Positions 24,406 through 35,943 of a DNA stretch of 64,000 nt are shown piece after piece; the stretch's first letter is position 1; each line of letters begins with the position of its first letter. The notes under the pieces are model-generated. The model did not search any database and had not been told where the DNA came from. It saw only the letters and a program-made list of their open reading frames with translations. This DNA comes from JAKFEW01 sp036675505 (GTDB taxonomy: Bacteria > Cyanobacteriota > Sericytochromatia > S15B-MN24 > JAQBPE01): positions 38,976 through 102,975 of the forward strand of contig JAKFEW010000120.1 in the NCBI GenBank assembly GCA_036675505.1. Direction: 5' to 3'. The translations under genes were made by a program, and so were the position numbers.

Positions 24406-27400
24406 ATGCACACGATCCGTCGCGCCTCCGCGGTGGCGTTCGGCCCTGACCCCGAGAACGCGGTCCGTGGCGAGCTCCTCGGCGTCGATCGGCTGGATGC
24501 CGTGGCCGAAGCGCTGGCGACCGTCCAGTCCATCGTGCCGCGCGGCGGCACCGCGCGCCCGCTGTCTCGCCGCCTGCAAGCGAACGGCCGCGTGCTCGGC
24601 AGCGCCTACGCCGCCCTGTGCCAGGCCGTGCGCGAAGGCGAACGCATCACCCCGGCCGCGGAATGGCTGGTGGACAACTTCCACGACGTCGAAGTGCAGC
24701 TCAACGAAATCCGCGAGGATTTGCCGCCCGGTTACTACCGCCAGCTCCCGAAGCTGGCCGAAGGCGAGCTCCGAGGCTTCCCGCGCGTCTACGGCCTCGC
24801 GCGCACCTACGTGGCCCACACCGATAGCCGGTTCGTGCCGGCCACGCTCGCGCGCTTCGTCGAGGCGTACCAACGCGGGGCGCCGCTGACGATCGGCGAG
24901 CTGTGGGCGGTCACCATCACCTTGCGCATCATCCTGGTGGAGAACCTGCGCCGCACCGCCGAGCTCATCATCAGGAGCCGCGTCGCGCGCAAGGCGGCGG
25001 ATGCCCTGGCTGACCGGCTGCTCGGCATCGGCTGCGACGCAGAGACGGCGTCCGCGACCCTGGCCCAGTACGCCCGGCGGCCGCTTCCTTCGGCCTTCGC
25101 GGTCCAGCTGCTGCAGCGCCTACGCGACCAGGATCCCCGCGTGACGCCCGCCCTGCTGTGGCTCGACGAGCGCCTTGCCGCCCAGGGCACGACCGCCGAC
25201 GACATCGTCCAGGCCGAGATCCAGGCCCAGGGCGCGACCAACATGACGGTGCGCAACGCGATCACCAGCCTGCGCCTCATCGGCGCGGTCGACTGGCCCG
25301 ACTTCTTCGAGAGCGTCAGCCTGGTCGATGCGGCGCTGCGCACAGGCAGCGATTTCGCGGACATGGACTTCCCCACGCGCAACCAATACCGTCGATCGAT
25401 CGAGGAGCTCGCGCGCGGCAGCGTCCATTCGGAGCTCGAGGTCGTCCGGCGGCTGCTGGTCGTGACGGCGAAGGCCCGGCTCTCCGACGCGCAAAGCCGC
25501 GCGTGCGACCCGGGCTATCACCTGCTCCTGGCCGGGCGGCCGAGCTTCGAGGCCGCGCTGGGGTACCGGGTGCCGCTCGCCGAGCGCTTCACCCGCGCCG
25601 CCGGCGCTGCCGGCGTGGCCGGCCTGTTCGGCATGAACGCGACGGCGACCGCGGGCTGCCTGGCAGGTCCGCTGTACGGCCTGTCGGTGGCGGGTGCGCC
25701 CGGCTGGCTGGTCGGCACGCTCGCCGTGCTCGGCGTGTTCCCGGCCATGGATACGGCCGTAGCGCTGGTCAATCGCCTGATCGTGCGTGGGATCCAGCCG
25801 ACCTGCTTGCCCGGCCTCGCCCTGCGCGAGGGCGTCCCGGCGAGCCTCCGCACGATGGTGGTCGTGCCGACGCTCCTCATGTCGCCGGAGGAAGTCGGCC
25901 GCCAGATCGAGCGGCTGGAGGTCCACTACCTGGCGAGCGCCGACGGCGACCTGCACTTCGCGTTGTTGACGGACTGGGCCGACGCCGACTCGGAACAAGT
26001 GCCAGGCGACGAGGCGTTGCTGGCCTTCGCCACGGAGGGCATCGCGCGCCTCAACGAGCGCCACGACAGCGAGGCCGACGGGCCGCGCTTTAGGCTGCTG
26101 CACCGCCGCCGCCTCTGGAACCCGGCCGAAGGCAAGTGGATCGGGTGGGAACGCAAGCGCGGCAAGCTGCACGAGCTGAACCGCCTGCTGCGGGGCGCGA
26201 CCGACACGAGCTACCTCGGCCCGGACGGGCGACCGCCGGCCGTGCCGGACGGCGTGCGCTTCGTGATCACGCTGGACGCCGACACGCGCCTGCCGCGCGG
26301 CGCCGCCAAGCGCCTGGTCGGCAAGCTGGCGCACCCGCTGAACCGCCCGCGGCTCGACGAGGCCGCCGGCCGCGTCGTCGAGGGCTACGGCATCCTCCAG
26401 CCGCGCGTGACGGCCTCCCTGCCCGCCGACCATGAAGGCTCGCGCTTTCAACAGGTCTATTCGAGCCCCGGCGGCCTGGATCCCTATGCGTTCGCCGTCT
26501 CGGACGTGTACCAGGACCTGTTCAAGGAAGGCTCGTACAGCGGCAAGGGCATCTACGACGTCGACGTCTTCGAAGCCGCCCTCGAAGGCCGGATTCCCGA
26601 GAACACCCTGCTCAGCCACGACCTCCTCGAGGGGACCTTCGTGCGCGCCGCCCTCGTCACCGACGTCGAGATGGTGGAGGAGTTTCCGACCCGCTACAAC
26701 GTCGACGCGGCCCGCCACCACCGCTGGGCGCGGGGCGATTGGCAGCTTTTGCCTTGGATACTCGGGCGGGGCGCGGCGCCGTCCGACAGCCCGGTGCGCG
26801 ATGCGATTCCCGCGATCGGTCGCTGGAAGATGGCCGACAACCTGCGCCGCACGGTGTCGGCGCCGGCGACGCTGCTGGCCCTGGGGCTCGGCTGGACGCA
26901 GCCGGTGGCGATCGCCGCCGCCTGGACCGCCTTCCTGGTCGCCCTCCTGGCCATCCCGACCCTGATGCCCTGGCTCCTGGCCGTGCTGCCATCCCGCAAG
27001 AACCTTTCGCTGCACACCCACGCCGTGGCCGTGCGCGACGAGCTCGGCCTCGGCCTCACCCGGCTCGCGTTCCAGTTCGCGACGCTGCCGCACCAGGCCT
27101 GGCTGATGGCGGACGCCAAGGTTCGCACCCTGCTGCGCCTCTACGTGACGCGCCGCCACATGCTCGAGTGGGTGACGGCCGCTCAGGCTTCCGGCGGCCC
27201 GGCGCTGGCGCTCGCGGGCTTCTACCGCCAGATGGGCGGCGGCGTGGCGCTCACGATCGCCGCCGCCTTCTTCTGGGCCCTGGCCGGCGGGCCGGGCACC
27301 TGGATCGTCGCGGGGCCCCTGCTCGCCCTGTGGGGGGCGGCGCCGGCGTTCGCCCGCTGGATGAGCCTGCCCGCGCCGATGGCCGGCCGGACGCCGATCG

Positions 27401-30400
27401 ACGCGGCCGATCGCCAGGCGTTGCGCCTGGTCGCGCGCCGCACCTGGCGTTACTTCGAGACCTTCGTGACCCCCGGCGAGAACCACCTGCCGCCGGACAA
27501 CTTCCAGGAAGCGCCGCGCCCGGTGGTCGCCCACCGGACCTCGCCGACCAACCTCGGCCTCTACCTGTTGTCGATCGTGACCGCCCGGGACTTCGGCTGG
27601 ATCGGCACCTTCGAAGCGCTCGAGCGCCTGGAAGCGAGCATGACGAGCATGGAGCGGCTCGAGCGGCACCAGGGGCACTTCTACAACTGGTACGACACCC
27701 AGGATCTGCGGCCGCTCGAGCCGAAGTACATCTCCTCGGTGGACAGCGGCAACCTCGCCGGACACCTGATCACCCTGGTCAACGCGTTGCGGGAGATCGC
27801 CACCATTCCCGTGTTCCAGGCGGCCTCGCTGGCCGGCATCGAGGACGCGGTGGGGCTCACCCGCGAGGCGTTGGCGGCGTCCGCCGGGCATCGGCGCCAA
27901 CATGCGACGACCCGCAAGCACCTCCACGACGGCCTCGACACCCTCATGGCGGCCTTGCATGCCCCCCTGGCCGGCTCGGCCGACATCTACGAGCGCTTGA
28001 GCCAGCTCACGGGCCACGCCGACGTGATCCTCGACATCGCCCGCACGCTGACCTCGGAGGCAGGCTCGGCCGCCGAGGCCGAGGTGCTGGCTGCCGCTGC
28101 CATGCTGCATGACTGCGTCCGCAGCCATGGCCAGGACCTCGCGTCGTTGATGCCGTGGGCCGCGCCGCTGGGCCAGGCGCACGCGCGCCTCGCCGCGGAC
28201 GGCGCGCCGGGGACGGCCGTGTTCCTGGACGGGCTGCGACCGCTCCTCACAGCCCCGCCCACCCTCGCTGGCCTGGCCGAGGCCTGCGAGGCGCTGGCCG
28301 CCCACCTGGAAACGGTGGCCGCCCCGGCCGACTGGGCCGCCGATCGCCGGGTCACGGGCCCGCTGCTGACCGCGCTGACCAGCGCCGCCGGCAACGCCCG
28401 CCGGCTCGAGTTCCGGCTGGCCAGGCTCGCGGAGCGCGCGGCCGCCATGTGGGAAGGCATGGCCTTCGGCTTCCTGCTCGACGAGAGCCGCCAGCTCTTG
28501 TCGATCGGCTACACGGTTGCGGAAGGCAAGCTCGATGGCAGCTGCTACGACCTGCTCGCCTCCGAAGCGCGGCTCGCGAGCTTCGTCGCCATCGCCAAGG
28601 GCGACGTCCCGACCAAGCACTGGTTCCGGCTCGGACGCGCCGTCACGCCGGTCGCGCGCAACGCCGCGCTCGTGTCCTGGTCGGGCTCCATGTTCGAGTA
28701 CCTGATGCCGTCGCTCGTCATGGACGCGCCGGTGGGCAGCCAGCTCGAGCTGACCATGCGGCTCGTCGTCGCCCGCCAGATCCAGTACGCGACCGGCCTC
28801 GGCGTGCCGTGGGGCATCTCCGAGTCGGCCTACAACGCCCGCGATCTCGAGCTGACGTACCAATACCTGTGCTTCGGCATCCCCGACCTCGGCCTCAAGC
28901 GCGACATGGAGCAGAACATCGTGATCGCGCCCTACGCGACGGTGCTGGCTGCCATGTTCGACCCCCAGGCCGCGACGCGCAACCTCGTTCGCCTGGCCGC
29001 GGCCGGCGGCAAGGGGCGTTACGGCTGGTACGAGGCGCTCGACTACACGCCGAGCCGCGTGCCCCAGGGCGCGGCGGTCGGCGTGGTGCAGGCTTACATG
29101 GCGCACCACCAGGGCATGTCGCTCGTGGCGCTCGCCAACACGCTGTTGGGCGGCATCATGCGCACGCGCTTCCACGCCGAGCCGATCGTGCAGGCGACCG
29201 AGCTGCTGCTCCAGGAGCGCTCGCCCCGCGACGTCGCGTTCGGCCAGTCGCGCGTCGAGAAGGTGCTGGCGGCCGGCTCCGGCCGCGAGTTCCTCACGCC
29301 GGTCTCGCGTCGCTTCGCCTCGCCCCACGGCCCTGTGCCGCGCACGCACCTGCTCTCGAACGGCACCTACGCGGTGATGCTCACGGGCGCCGGCTCGGGC
29401 TACAGCCGCAGCCGCGACCTCGAGGTGACGCGCTGGCGCGAGGACGTCACCTGCGACAGCGCTGGATCCTACTTCTACCTGCGCGATGCGAAGAGCGGCG
29501 ATCTGTGGTCCGCCGGCTACCAGCCGACCGGCATCGAGCCGGACACCTACGAGGTGAGCTTCTGGGAGGACCATGCGGTGATCGAGCGGCGCGATGGCAG
29601 CATCTCGACCAGGCTCGAGGTGGTCGTGTCGCCCCAGGACAACGCCGAGGTGCGGCGGATCTCGCTGACGAACCACGGCCCGCGGGTCCGGGAAATCGAG
29701 GTCACCTCCTACGCCGAGGTGGTGCTGGCCACCCGCGGCGCCGACGTCGCGCACCCGGCGTTTTCCAAGCTGTTCGTCCAGACCGAGTTCGATGCGGAGG
29801 CGGGCGCGCTGCTCGCCACCCGTCGCCGGCGATCGCCCGGCGACCCCGAGGTCTGGGCCGCGCACCTGGCCGTGGTGGAGGGCGACGCCGTCGGCGAGAT
29901 GCAGTACGAGACCGATCGCGCCCGCTTCATCGGCCGCGGCCGCAGCCTGCGCGAGGCCGTCTCCGTGACCGACGGCCGGCCGCTCTCCAACACGGTGGGC
30001 ACCGTGCTCGATCCGATCTTCAGCCTGCGCCGCCGCGTGCGGCTCGCGCCCGGGGCGACGGCGCACGTGGCGTTCTGGACGATGATCGCCCCGACCCGCG
30101 CCGAAGCGCTCGACCTGGCGGACAGGCACGGCGACGCCGCGGCCTACGACCGCACCCTCACCCTCGCCTGGACCCAGGCGCAGGCGCAGATCCACCACCT
30201 GGGCATCGACCATGACGAGGCCCACCTCTTCCAACGGCTGGCGAACCATGTCCTCTACGCCAACCCGGACCTGCGGCCGGCCGCGGTGGCCGAGGCCGGG
30301 AGCAACACCGGGCAGTCGGCGCTCTGGGTGCACGGCATCTCCGGCGACCTGCCAATCGTCCTGTGCCGCATCGACGAAGCCGACGATCAGGACATCGTGC

Positions 30401-33186
30401 GGCAGCTGCTGCGCGCCCACACCTATTGGCGCGTCAAACAGCTCGCCGTCGACCTGGTGATCGTCAACGAGCGGCCGCCGTCGTACGACCAGGATCTCCA
30501 GGTGTCGCTCGAAGCCCTGGTCCGCGTCTTCCCGACGCCCCCGAACGTGCAGGGTGAGGGCGCCAGCGGCCAGGTCTACATCCTGCGCGGCGACCTCATC
30601 TCGCACGAGGTCCGCACGTTGCTCGCGACCGTGCCGCGCGTGCGGATCCTGAGCCGCCGCGGGAGCCTCGCCGACCAGGTGAAGCGGCTGCCCGGCGGCA
30701 AGCCGCCGGCCGCGCCGCCGAACAGGCCGTGGCAAGACGAGCTTCCGACCGGCAAGGCCATCCTCACGCGGCCCGAGCTGGAGTTCTTCAACGGCCTGGG
30801 CGGGTTCGCCGCAGGCGGCACCGAGTACGTCACCGTGCTCGAGCCCGGCCAGTACACCCCCGCGCCCTGGATCAACGTGATCGCGAACCCCGCGTTCGGC
30901 TTCCAGGTCTCGGCCGAGGGCTGCGGCTACACCTGGGCGATCAACAGCCGGGAGAACCAGCTCACGCCGTGGTCCAACGACCCCGTCAGCGATCGGCCCG
31001 GCGAGGTGATCTATGTGCGCGATGAGGACACCGGCGTGGTGTGGGGCCCGACCGCCCTCCCGACCCGGGTGGCCGGCGCGACCTACGTGGCACGCCACGG
31101 TCAGGGCTATAGCCGCTTCGAGCACACCTCGAACGACGTCGCGCTCGAGCTGGTGCAATACGTGCCGCTGGACGACCCGATCAAGATCTCGCGCCTCAAG
31201 GTGCGCAACCTGTCCGGTCGCCCGCGGCGCCTGACGGTCACGGCCTACGTGGACTGGGTGCTCGGCACCTCCCGCGCGGCCTCCGCGCCGTTCGTCGTGA
31301 CGGCCCTGGACGCGCAGACGGGCGCGCTGTGCGCCCGCAACCCATGGAGCGCCGAGTTCGGCGGGCAGGTCGCGTTCATGGACCTGGCGGGGCGCCAGCG
31401 GGCCTGGACCGGCGATCGCACGGAGTTCGTGGGCCGCAACGGCACGCTCGGGCAGCCGGCGGCCCTCACGCGCTCGGGCCCGCTGTCCGGCCGGGTCGGC
31501 GCGGGCATCGACCCGTGCGGGGCGTTGCAGACCGAGATCGAGCTGGCGCCAGGCGGCGTCATCGAGGTCGTGTTCTTCCTGGGCGAGGCCGCGTCGCAAG
31601 CCGAGGCGTCCGCGCTGGTGACGCGCTACCGCGGCTTGGATCTCGAGGCGGTGCTCGGCGCGGTGAAATCACACTGGGACGACGTCCTGGGCACGGTCCA
31701 GGTGAAGACGCCGGACCGGGCGCTGGACATCCTCCTGAACAGCTGGCTGCTTTACCAGACGCTGGCTTGCCGCATCTGGGCGCGTGCAGCCTTCTACCAG
31801 GCGAGCGGCGCCTATGGCTTCCGCGATCAGCTGCAAGATCTCATGGCGCTGTGCGTGGCCCGCCCGGCGCTCGCGCGCGAGCACCTCCTGCGCGCCGCCG
31901 CCCGGCAATTCGTCGAGGGCGACGTCCAGCATTGGTGGCTGCCCAGGCGAGGCCAGGGCGTGCGCACGCGGATGACCGACGACCGCGCCTGGCTGCCCTA
32001 CGTGGCGGCGCATTACATCGCGACGACCGGCGACCAGGCCGTGCTGGACGAGGTCGTGCCCTTCCTCGAGGGGCCGCTCCTCGCCACGGAGCAGCACGAG
32101 CACTTCTTCCAGCCGCAGGTGGCCGAGGAAACCGCCACGCTGTTCGAGCACTGCGCCCGCGCGCTGGACGTCAGCCTGGCGGTCGGCGCGCATGGGTTGC
32201 CGCTGATCGGCACGGGCGACTGGAACGACGGCATGAACCGGGTGGGCGCTGCCGGCGCCGGCGAAAGCACCTGGCTCGGCTGGTTCCTGCACACCACGCT
32301 CTCGACGTTCGCCGACGTCGCCGACGGCCGGGACGAGCCCGCGCGTGCCAGCGCCTGGCGGACCCACGCCGCCGGGATGCTGGCCAGCATCGAGCGGGAG
32401 GGCTGGGATGGCGATTGGTATCGCCGCGGCTACTTCGACGACGGCACGCCGCTCGGCTCGTGCACGGGCACGGAATGCCAGATCGACGCGATCGCCCAGT
32501 CCTGGGCCGTCATGTCGGGTGCGGCGGATGCCGCCCGCAGCGCGCATGCGATGACCGCCCTCGACAGGCGTCTGGTCCGGCCGGAAGACCGCCTGGTCTT
32601 GCTGTTCACGCCGCCCTTCGACCGGACCCCGCAAGACCCCGGCTACATCAAGGGCTACCCGCCCGGCCTGCGCGAGAACGGCGGCCAGTACACCCACGCG
32701 GCGGCCTGGTCGCTCATCGCGTTCGCCATGCTCGGCGACGGCAACAAGGCGCGTGACCTGTTCTCGCTCATGAACCCGATCAACCTGACCAAGACACGTG
32801 CGGGCACGCAGCGCTACAAGGTCGAGCCCTACGTGGTCGCCGCCGACGTCTACTCGGAGGCGCCCCACGTCGGACGCGGCGGCTGGACCTGGTACACGGG
32901 ATCCGCCGGCTGGCTGTACCGGGCTGGCGTCGAGTGGATGCTGGGCTTCCGCGTGCAGGGCACCGAGCTATCGCTCGATCCGTGCGTGCCGAAGGACTGG
33001 CCCGGCTTCGAGCTGGTCTACCGGCACCGCTCGACCACTTACGAGATCGCGGTCGAGAACCCGCGAGGCGTCTGTCGCGGCATCGCCAGCTGGGAGCTCG
33101 ACGGCCAGGTGACGGCGGGTGAGCCCGCGCGCCTCCCGCTCGTCGACGACGGCCAGGTCCACCGGATCGTGGTGGTCCTTGGATAG
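24406..33186 (+). CDS. ndvB: Cyclic beta-1,2-glucan synthase (NdvB/Cgs type)
   Basis: 2926 residues, in the usual size range of this family (about 2800-2900). ATG after GAAAGGTG. It polymerises UDP-glucose into beta-1,2-glucan, cyclises it and trims it. The N-terminal helical region is followed by a GT84-type glycosyltransferase with DADTR near residue 624, 'LLSHDLLEG' and 'RHHRWARGDWQLLPW'. Several membrane segments follow (about 820-870 and 940-985). A GH189-type transglycosylase region starts near residue 1040 ('SPTNLGLYLLSIVTARDFGW', 'HFYNWYDTQDLRPL'). The C-terminal GH94 phosphorylase-like domains include GTGDWNDGMNRVG near residue 2603. No transporter gene (ndvA-like) is adjacent. Confidence 0.93.
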   Translation: MHTIRRASAVAFGPDPENAVRGELLGVDRLDAVAEALATVQSIVPRGGTARPLSRRLQANGRVLGSAYAALCQAVREGERITPAAEWLVDNFHDVEVQLNEIREDLPPGYYRQLPKLAEGELRGFPRVYGLARTYVAHTDSRFVPATLARFVEAYQRGAPLTIGELWAVTITLRIILVENLRRTAELIIRSRVARKAADALADRLLGIGCDAETASATLAQYARRPLPSAFAVQLLQRLRDQDPRVTPALLWLDERLAAQGTTADDIVQAEIQAQGATNMTVRNAITSLRLIGAVDWPDFFESVSLVDAALRTGSDFADMDFPTRNQYRRSIEELARGSVHSELEVVRRLLVVTAKARLSDAQSRACDPGYHLLLAGRPSFEAALGYRVPLAERFTRAAGAAGVAGLFGMNATATAGCLAGPLYGLSVAGAPGWLVGTLAVLGVFPAMDTAVALVNRLIVRGIQPTCLPGLALREGVPASLRTMVVVPTLLMSPEEVGRQIERLEVHYLASADGDLHFALLTDWADADSEQVPGDEALLAFATEGIARLNERHDSEADGPRFRLLHRRRLWNPAEGKWIGWERKRGKLHELNRLLRGATDTSYLGPDGRPPAVPDGVRFVITLDADTRLPRGAAKRLVGKLAHPLNRPRLDEAAGRVVEGYGILQPRVTASLPADHEGSRFQQVYSSPGGLDPYAFAVSDVYQDLFKEGSYSGKGIYDVDVFEAALEGRIPENTLLSHDLLEGTFVRAALVTDVEMVEEFPTRYNVDAARHHRWARGDWQLLPWILGRGAAPSDSPVRDAIPAIGRWKMADNLRRTVSAPATLLALGLGWTQPVAIAAAWTAFLVALLAIPTLMPWLLAVLPSRKNLSLHTHAVAVRDELGLGLTRLAFQFATLPHQAWLMADAKVRTLLRLYVTRRHMLEWVTAAQASGGPALALAGFYRQMGGGVALTIAAAFFWALAGGPGTWIVAGPLLALWGAAPAFARWMSLPAPMAGRTPIDAADRQALRLVARRTWRYFETFVTPGENHLPPDNFQEAPRPVVAHRTSPTNLGLYLLSIVTARDFGWIGTFEALERLEASMTSMERLERHQGHFYNWYDTQDLRPLEPKYISSVDSGNLAGHLITLVNALREIATIPVFQAASLAGIEDAVGLTREALAASAGHRRQHATTRKHLHDGLDTLMAALHAPLAGSADIYERLSQLTGHADVILDIARTLTSEAGSAAEAEVLAAAAMLHDCVRSHGQDLASLMPWAAPLGQAHARLAADGAPGTAVFLDGLRPLLTAPPTLAGLAEACEALAAHLETVAAPADWAADRRVTGPLLTALTSAAGNARRLEFRLARLAERAAAMWEGMAFGFLLDESRQLLSIGYTVAEGKLDGSCYDLLASEARLASFVAIAKGDVPTKHWFRLGRAVTPVARNAALVSWSGSMFEYLMPSLVMDAPVGSQLELTMRLVVARQIQYATGLGVPWGISESAYNARDLELTYQYLCFGIPDLGLKRDMEQNIVIAPYATVLAAMFDPQAATRNLVRLAAAGGKGRYGWYEALDYTPSRVPQGAAVGVVQAYMAHHQGMSLVALANTLLGGIMRTRFHAEPIVQATELLLQERSPRDVAFGQSRVEKVLAAGSGREFLTPVSRRFASPHGPVPRTHLLSNGTYAVMLTGAGSGYSRSRDLEVTRWREDVTCDSAGSYFYLRDAKSGDLWSAGYQPTGIEPDTYEVSFWEDHAVIERRDGSISTRLEVVVSPQDNAEVRRISLTNHGPRVREIEVTSYAEVVLATRGADVAHPAFSKLFVQTEFDAEAGALLATRRRRSPGDPEVWAAHLAVVEGDAVGEMQYETDRARFIGRGRSLREAVSVTDGRPLSNTVGTVLDPIFSLRRRVRLAPGATAHVAFWTMIAPTRAEALDLADRHGDAAAYDRTLTLAWTQAQAQIHHLGIDHDEAHLFQRLANHVLYANPDLRPAAVAEAGSNTGQSALWVHGISGDLPIVLCRIDEADDQDIVRQLLRAHTYWRVKQLAVDLVIVNERPPSYDQDLQVSLEALVRVFPTPPNVQGEGASGQVYILRGDLISHEVRTLLATVPRVRILSRRGSLADQVKRLPGGKPPAAPPNRPWQDELPTGKAILTRPELEFFNGLGGFAAGGTEYVTVLEPGQYTPAPWINVIANPAFGFQVSAEGCGYTWAINSRENQLTPWSNDPVSDRPGEVIYVRDEDTGVVWGPTALPTRVAGATYVARHGQGYSRFEHTSNDVALELVQYVPLDDPIKISRLKVRNLSGRPRRLTVTAYVDWVLGTSRAASAPFVVTALDAQTGALCARNPWSAEFGGQVAFMDLAGRQRAWTGDRTEFVGRNGTLGQPAALTRSGPLSGRVGAGIDPCGALQTEIELAPGGVIEVVFFLGEAASQAEASALVTRYRGLDLEAVLGAVKSHWDDVLGTVQVKTPDRALDILLNSWLLYQTLACRIWARAAFYQASGAYGFRDQLQDLMALCVARPALAREHLLRAAARQFVEGDVQHWWLPRRGQGVRTRMTDDRAWLPYVAAHYIATTGDQAVLDEVVPFLEGPLLATEQHEHFFQPQVAEETATLFEHCARALDVSLAVGAHGLPLIGTGDWNDGMNRVGAAGAGESTWLGWFLHTTLSTFADVADGRDEPARASAWRTHAAGMLASIEREGWDGDWYRRGYFDDGTPLGSCTGTECQIDAIAQSWAVMSGAADAARSAHAMTALDRRLVRPEDRLVLLFTPPFDRTPQDPGYIKGYPPGLRENGGQYTHAAAWSLIAFAMLGDGNKARDLFSLMNPINLTKTRAGTQRYKVEPYVVAADVYSEAPHVGRGGWTWYTGSAGWLYRAGVEWMLGFRVQGTELSLDPCVPKDWPGFELVYRHRSTTYEIAVENPRGVCRGIASWELDGQVTAGEPARLPLVDDGQVHRIVVVLG

Positions 33187-33275
33187 AGGAAATCACGCTG
33201 GGCGGATAGGAGCTCGCCGTCCGGCGTTGGTTACAGGGCCGCCGGCGGTATGAAACATGTGATGAGACCTTGCGT

Positions 33276-34793
33276 ATGAGGCCGAGCGGCCGTTCTTCCC
33301 AGGATTTGGCGAGGAAAGTGTTCCTCAACGGCCTGGCGTTCTTCGCGGTGATGCTGGCGTTGAGCGCCACCATCGCCTGGCACCTGTCCCAGGTGTCCAC
33401 CGGCTCCATCGTGATCGTGCGGAGCTTCGAGTACGAGGCAGGCTTCGCGCGGGCGCTGGGGGCGCTGGAGCGCCTGGCAGCGGCGGAGCGCGACGCGATG
33501 CGAGGTGACGATCCCAAGGCCCTGGCGGCCTACCGGGCCGCCTACTCGGCCTTCGCCACGGCCGCCACCCGGCTGGGCGGCGATCCCGCGGGCGCCCAGC
33601 GGGTCGTTCAGACCGGCGAAGCCTGGCACCGGGCCGGCCTGGCCGGCATCGGCGCGCATGGCGGCGGCGCCACCGCACCGTTGGAGCAAGCCGCACGCCA
33701 GGCGCTGGTGGCCTACGAGGACGCGGCGCTTGCGCCGGCGCGCCAGGCCGCTGTCACGATGGAACCGCAGATCCGCACCGCGTGGCGGCTGGGCGGGTTG
33801 CGGGCGGTGTTGGCCATCGCATTCTTCGTGTTGCTGGGGTGGCGTCAGCACCGCCTGCTGTCGGGGGCCTTCGACGCCTACATCGAAGAACTGCGCGCCA
33901 AGAACCTGGCCCTGGAGCGGCAGTCCACGGAGCTGGAAGCCCAAAGGCACCAGGTGGACGAGCTGGCGAAGGCCCTCGCGATCCAGAACGAGGAGCTCGA
34001 GCGCAGGGTGCAAGAGCGCACGCGCCAGCTGGCCGAAGCGCGCGACCATGCGCAGCAGGCCAATGACGCCAAGAGCGCCTTCCTGGCGAACTTCAGCCAC
34101 GAGATGCGCACCCCGCTCAACGCGATCATCGGCTATAGCGACCTCCTGGTGGAGGAACTGGAGCCCCAGGCCTTCGAAGGCAAGCGGGCGGCAGTCGCCG
34201 ACATCCAGAGGATCCGCGGCGCCGGCAGGCACCTGCTCGCCCTGATCGACGACGTGCTGGACCTGGCGAAGATCGAGGCGGGCAAGATGGAGCCGCTGCT
34301 CGAGCCGGTGGACCTGCGCGAGATGGTGGCCGACGTGGCGGACGTGGCGCGTCCCCTGGCCGCCAAGCGCGGCAACGACCTGATCATCACGTTGGACGCG
34401 ACGCCGGACCCGGTGGTCACGGACCTCAAGATGCTGCGCCAGAGCCTGTTCAACCTGATCTCCAACGCGTGCAAGTTCACGGAGCATGGCCGGATCGAGC
34501 TGGCGGTACGCCAGGCGGCCGGGCAGCTCACCTGCACCGTGACGGATACCGGCATCGGCATGACCGAAGACCAGGTGGCGCGCCTGTTCCAGGACTACAG
34601 CCAGGCGGACGCCTCGATCACCCGGAAGTACGGCGGCACGGGCCTGGGGCTTGCCATCAGCCAGCGCTTCTGCCGCTTGCTCGGCGGGGAACTCGTGGTG
34701 CAGAGCGAGCTGGGCCGGGGCAGCTCCTTCACGCTGCGCGTCCCGGTGTCCGCCCCCACCCTTGCGCCGATCTTCAACGTTAAAGTTTCTTGA
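33276..34793 (+). CDS. Membrane sensor histidine kinase
   Basis: 505 residues from the ATG at 33276; a TTG two codons upstream is an alternative and no strong RBS is seen. Two membrane segments (about 14-36 and 170-190) flank a periplasmic sensor of about 130 residues with no recognised fold. A coiled coil (210-260) precedes a HisKA domain, [10 protein letters not shown] with phospho-acceptor His275. The HATPase domain has an N box 'LISNACKF', G1 'DTGIGM' and G2 '[12 protein letters not shown]'. No receiver domain and no adjacent response regulator, so an orphan kinase. It starts 90 nt after the glucan synthase, so a link to envelope or osmotic control is possible. Confidence 0.88.
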   Translation: MRPSGRSSQDLARKVFLNGLAFFAVMLALSATIAWHLSQVSTGSIVIVRSFEYEAGFARALGALERLAAAERDAMRGDDPKALAAYRAAYSAFATAATRLGGDPAGAQRVVQTGEAWHRAGLAGIGAHGGGATAPLEQAARQALVAYEDAALAPARQAAVTMEPQIRTAWRLGGLRAVLAIAFFVLLGWRQHRLLSGAFDAYIEELRAKNLALERQSTELEAQRHQVDELAKALAIQNEELERRVQERTRQLAEARDHAQQANDAKSAFLANFSHEMRTPLNAIIGYSDLLVEELEPQAFEGKRAAVADIQRIRGAGRHLLALIDDVLDLAKIEAGKMEPLLEPVDLREMVADVADVARPLAAKRGNDLIITLDATPDPVVTDLKMLRQSLFNLISNACKFTEHGRIELAVRQAAGQLTCTVTDTGIGMTEDQVARLFQDYSQADASITRKYGGTGLGLAISQRFCRLLGGELVVQSELGRGSSFTLRVPVSAPTLAPIFNVKVS

Positions 34794-34914
34794 TGTTTCG
34801 TTTCGAAAGGCCGGTCGGTCGGTACATGAAACGCAGGCGCCTGGGCTCGGCCAGGAATGCTTGGGCAGCGATGCCAACCGGCATCTGCCCCACTGCCGCC
34901 TGAGGATCTTGCCG

Positions 34915-35943
34915 ATGCTTCCGATCACGCGCCTGTCCAACCTGTGCTTGCCGCTGCTGGCCCTGATGCTCCCTTCGACCCTGGGAGCCTGCCAGGGCCT
35001 GCCGCTGGCCGCTGAGCGACAGCCAGCCGGTGAGCCCATTGCGACGCTGGCGCCACCCCCACCAGGCGAGGGGGTCCAGCTGGTGGCCGGCCCCTTTTCT
35101 GTGCCTCCAGGTGAAGAAGTACAGAACAACTTCTACATGAAGCTGCCGACCGACGAGGACGTGCTCGTCGACGGGATCGACATCGTCTACCCGCCGGGCA
35201 GCCACCACTGCAACCTCTTCAAGAGCGACACCCTCGACGTGCCGGACCACGTCGACAACACTTTCGACGCGATGTATCCGAAGTGGGACATGTTCGCGAA
35301 CTCGCAGACGGGCAACCTGCACTGGAAGCTGCCCAAGGGCGTCGCCTTGAAGCTCAAGGCTCACCAGCAGCTGCTGATCCAGACCCATTACGTGAACACC
35401 CTGACCCAGCGCACGCCGGCGTCCGACGCCGTCAAGGTCAAGGTCAACCTCCACTTCGCGAAGAAGGAGGAGATCACGGCGACCATGGGCATGTTCTTCG
35501 CGGTCAACCCCAGCCTCAAGATCCTGCCGCACCAGACCTTTCTGGCGCAAAAGGCGATCAGCCTGGCGGATCAAGGCCTCAACAAGGACGTCAATCTGAT
35601 CGCGATGAGCGGACACTTCCACAGCCGCGGCAAGTCGTTCCAGGTCAACCGCTGGAAAGGCCGCGACCCGAATGTGCTCGGCGAGGAGCTCTACCGCAGC
35701 GATGACTGGAAAGACCCGCCCTTCAAGATCTTCGAGCAGCCTGTCACGTACAAGGCCCTTGAGAGGCTGATCTACTCCGTGACCTACGTCAACCAGACCG
35801 ACATCACGATCGGCTTCGGGGCCGGCAACGTGGACACCAAGGAACACGGAAACCTCTTCATGTACTTCTATCCCGGACCTGAAGACGGCAAGGCCATTTA
35901 CGACGTGGAAGCGTCTGCCTTTCAGGAGATAGATGAGATTTGA
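34915..35943 (+). CDS. Copper type II (PHM/DBH-like) monooxygenase-like lipoprotein
   Basis: 342 residues; ATG after TGAGGATC. Lipobox LGAC (Cys26). The whole copper-ligand set of peptidylglycine monooxygenase-type enzymes can be matched: HH (97-98, SHHCNLF), QTHY (His158), HFH (His234/236) and a C-terminal Met (Met316, [10 protein letters not shown]). PHM/DBH enzymes hydroxylate substrates with O2 and ascorbate, and bacterial homologues are mostly uncharacterised. It is translationally coupled to the propeller gene at 35940. Confidence 0.72.
   Translation: MLPITRLSNLCLPLLALMLPSTLGACQGLPLAAERQPAGEPIATLAPPPPGEGVQLVAGPFSVPPGEEVQNNFYMKLPTDEDVLVDGIDIVYPPGSHHCNLFKSDTLDVPDHVDNTFDAMYPKWDMFANSQTGNLHWKLPKGVALKLKAHQQLLIQTHYVNTLTQRTPASDAVKVKVNLHFAKKEEITATMGMFFAVNPSLKILPHQTFLAQKAISLADQGLNKDVNLIAMSGHFHSRGKSFQVNRWKGRDPNVLGEELYRSDDWKDPPFKIFEQPVTYKALERLIYSVTYVNQTDITIGFGAGNVDTKEHGNLFMYFYPGPEDGKAIYDVEASAFQEIDEI

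Noticed and set aside
25120..31599. A 2159-codon open frame antisense to the cyclic glucan synthase
   Set aside because: Arg/His/Glu-rich low-complexity composition typical of antisense frames in GC-rich DNA; no RBS or domains, and the sense frame is a well-matched known enzyme.
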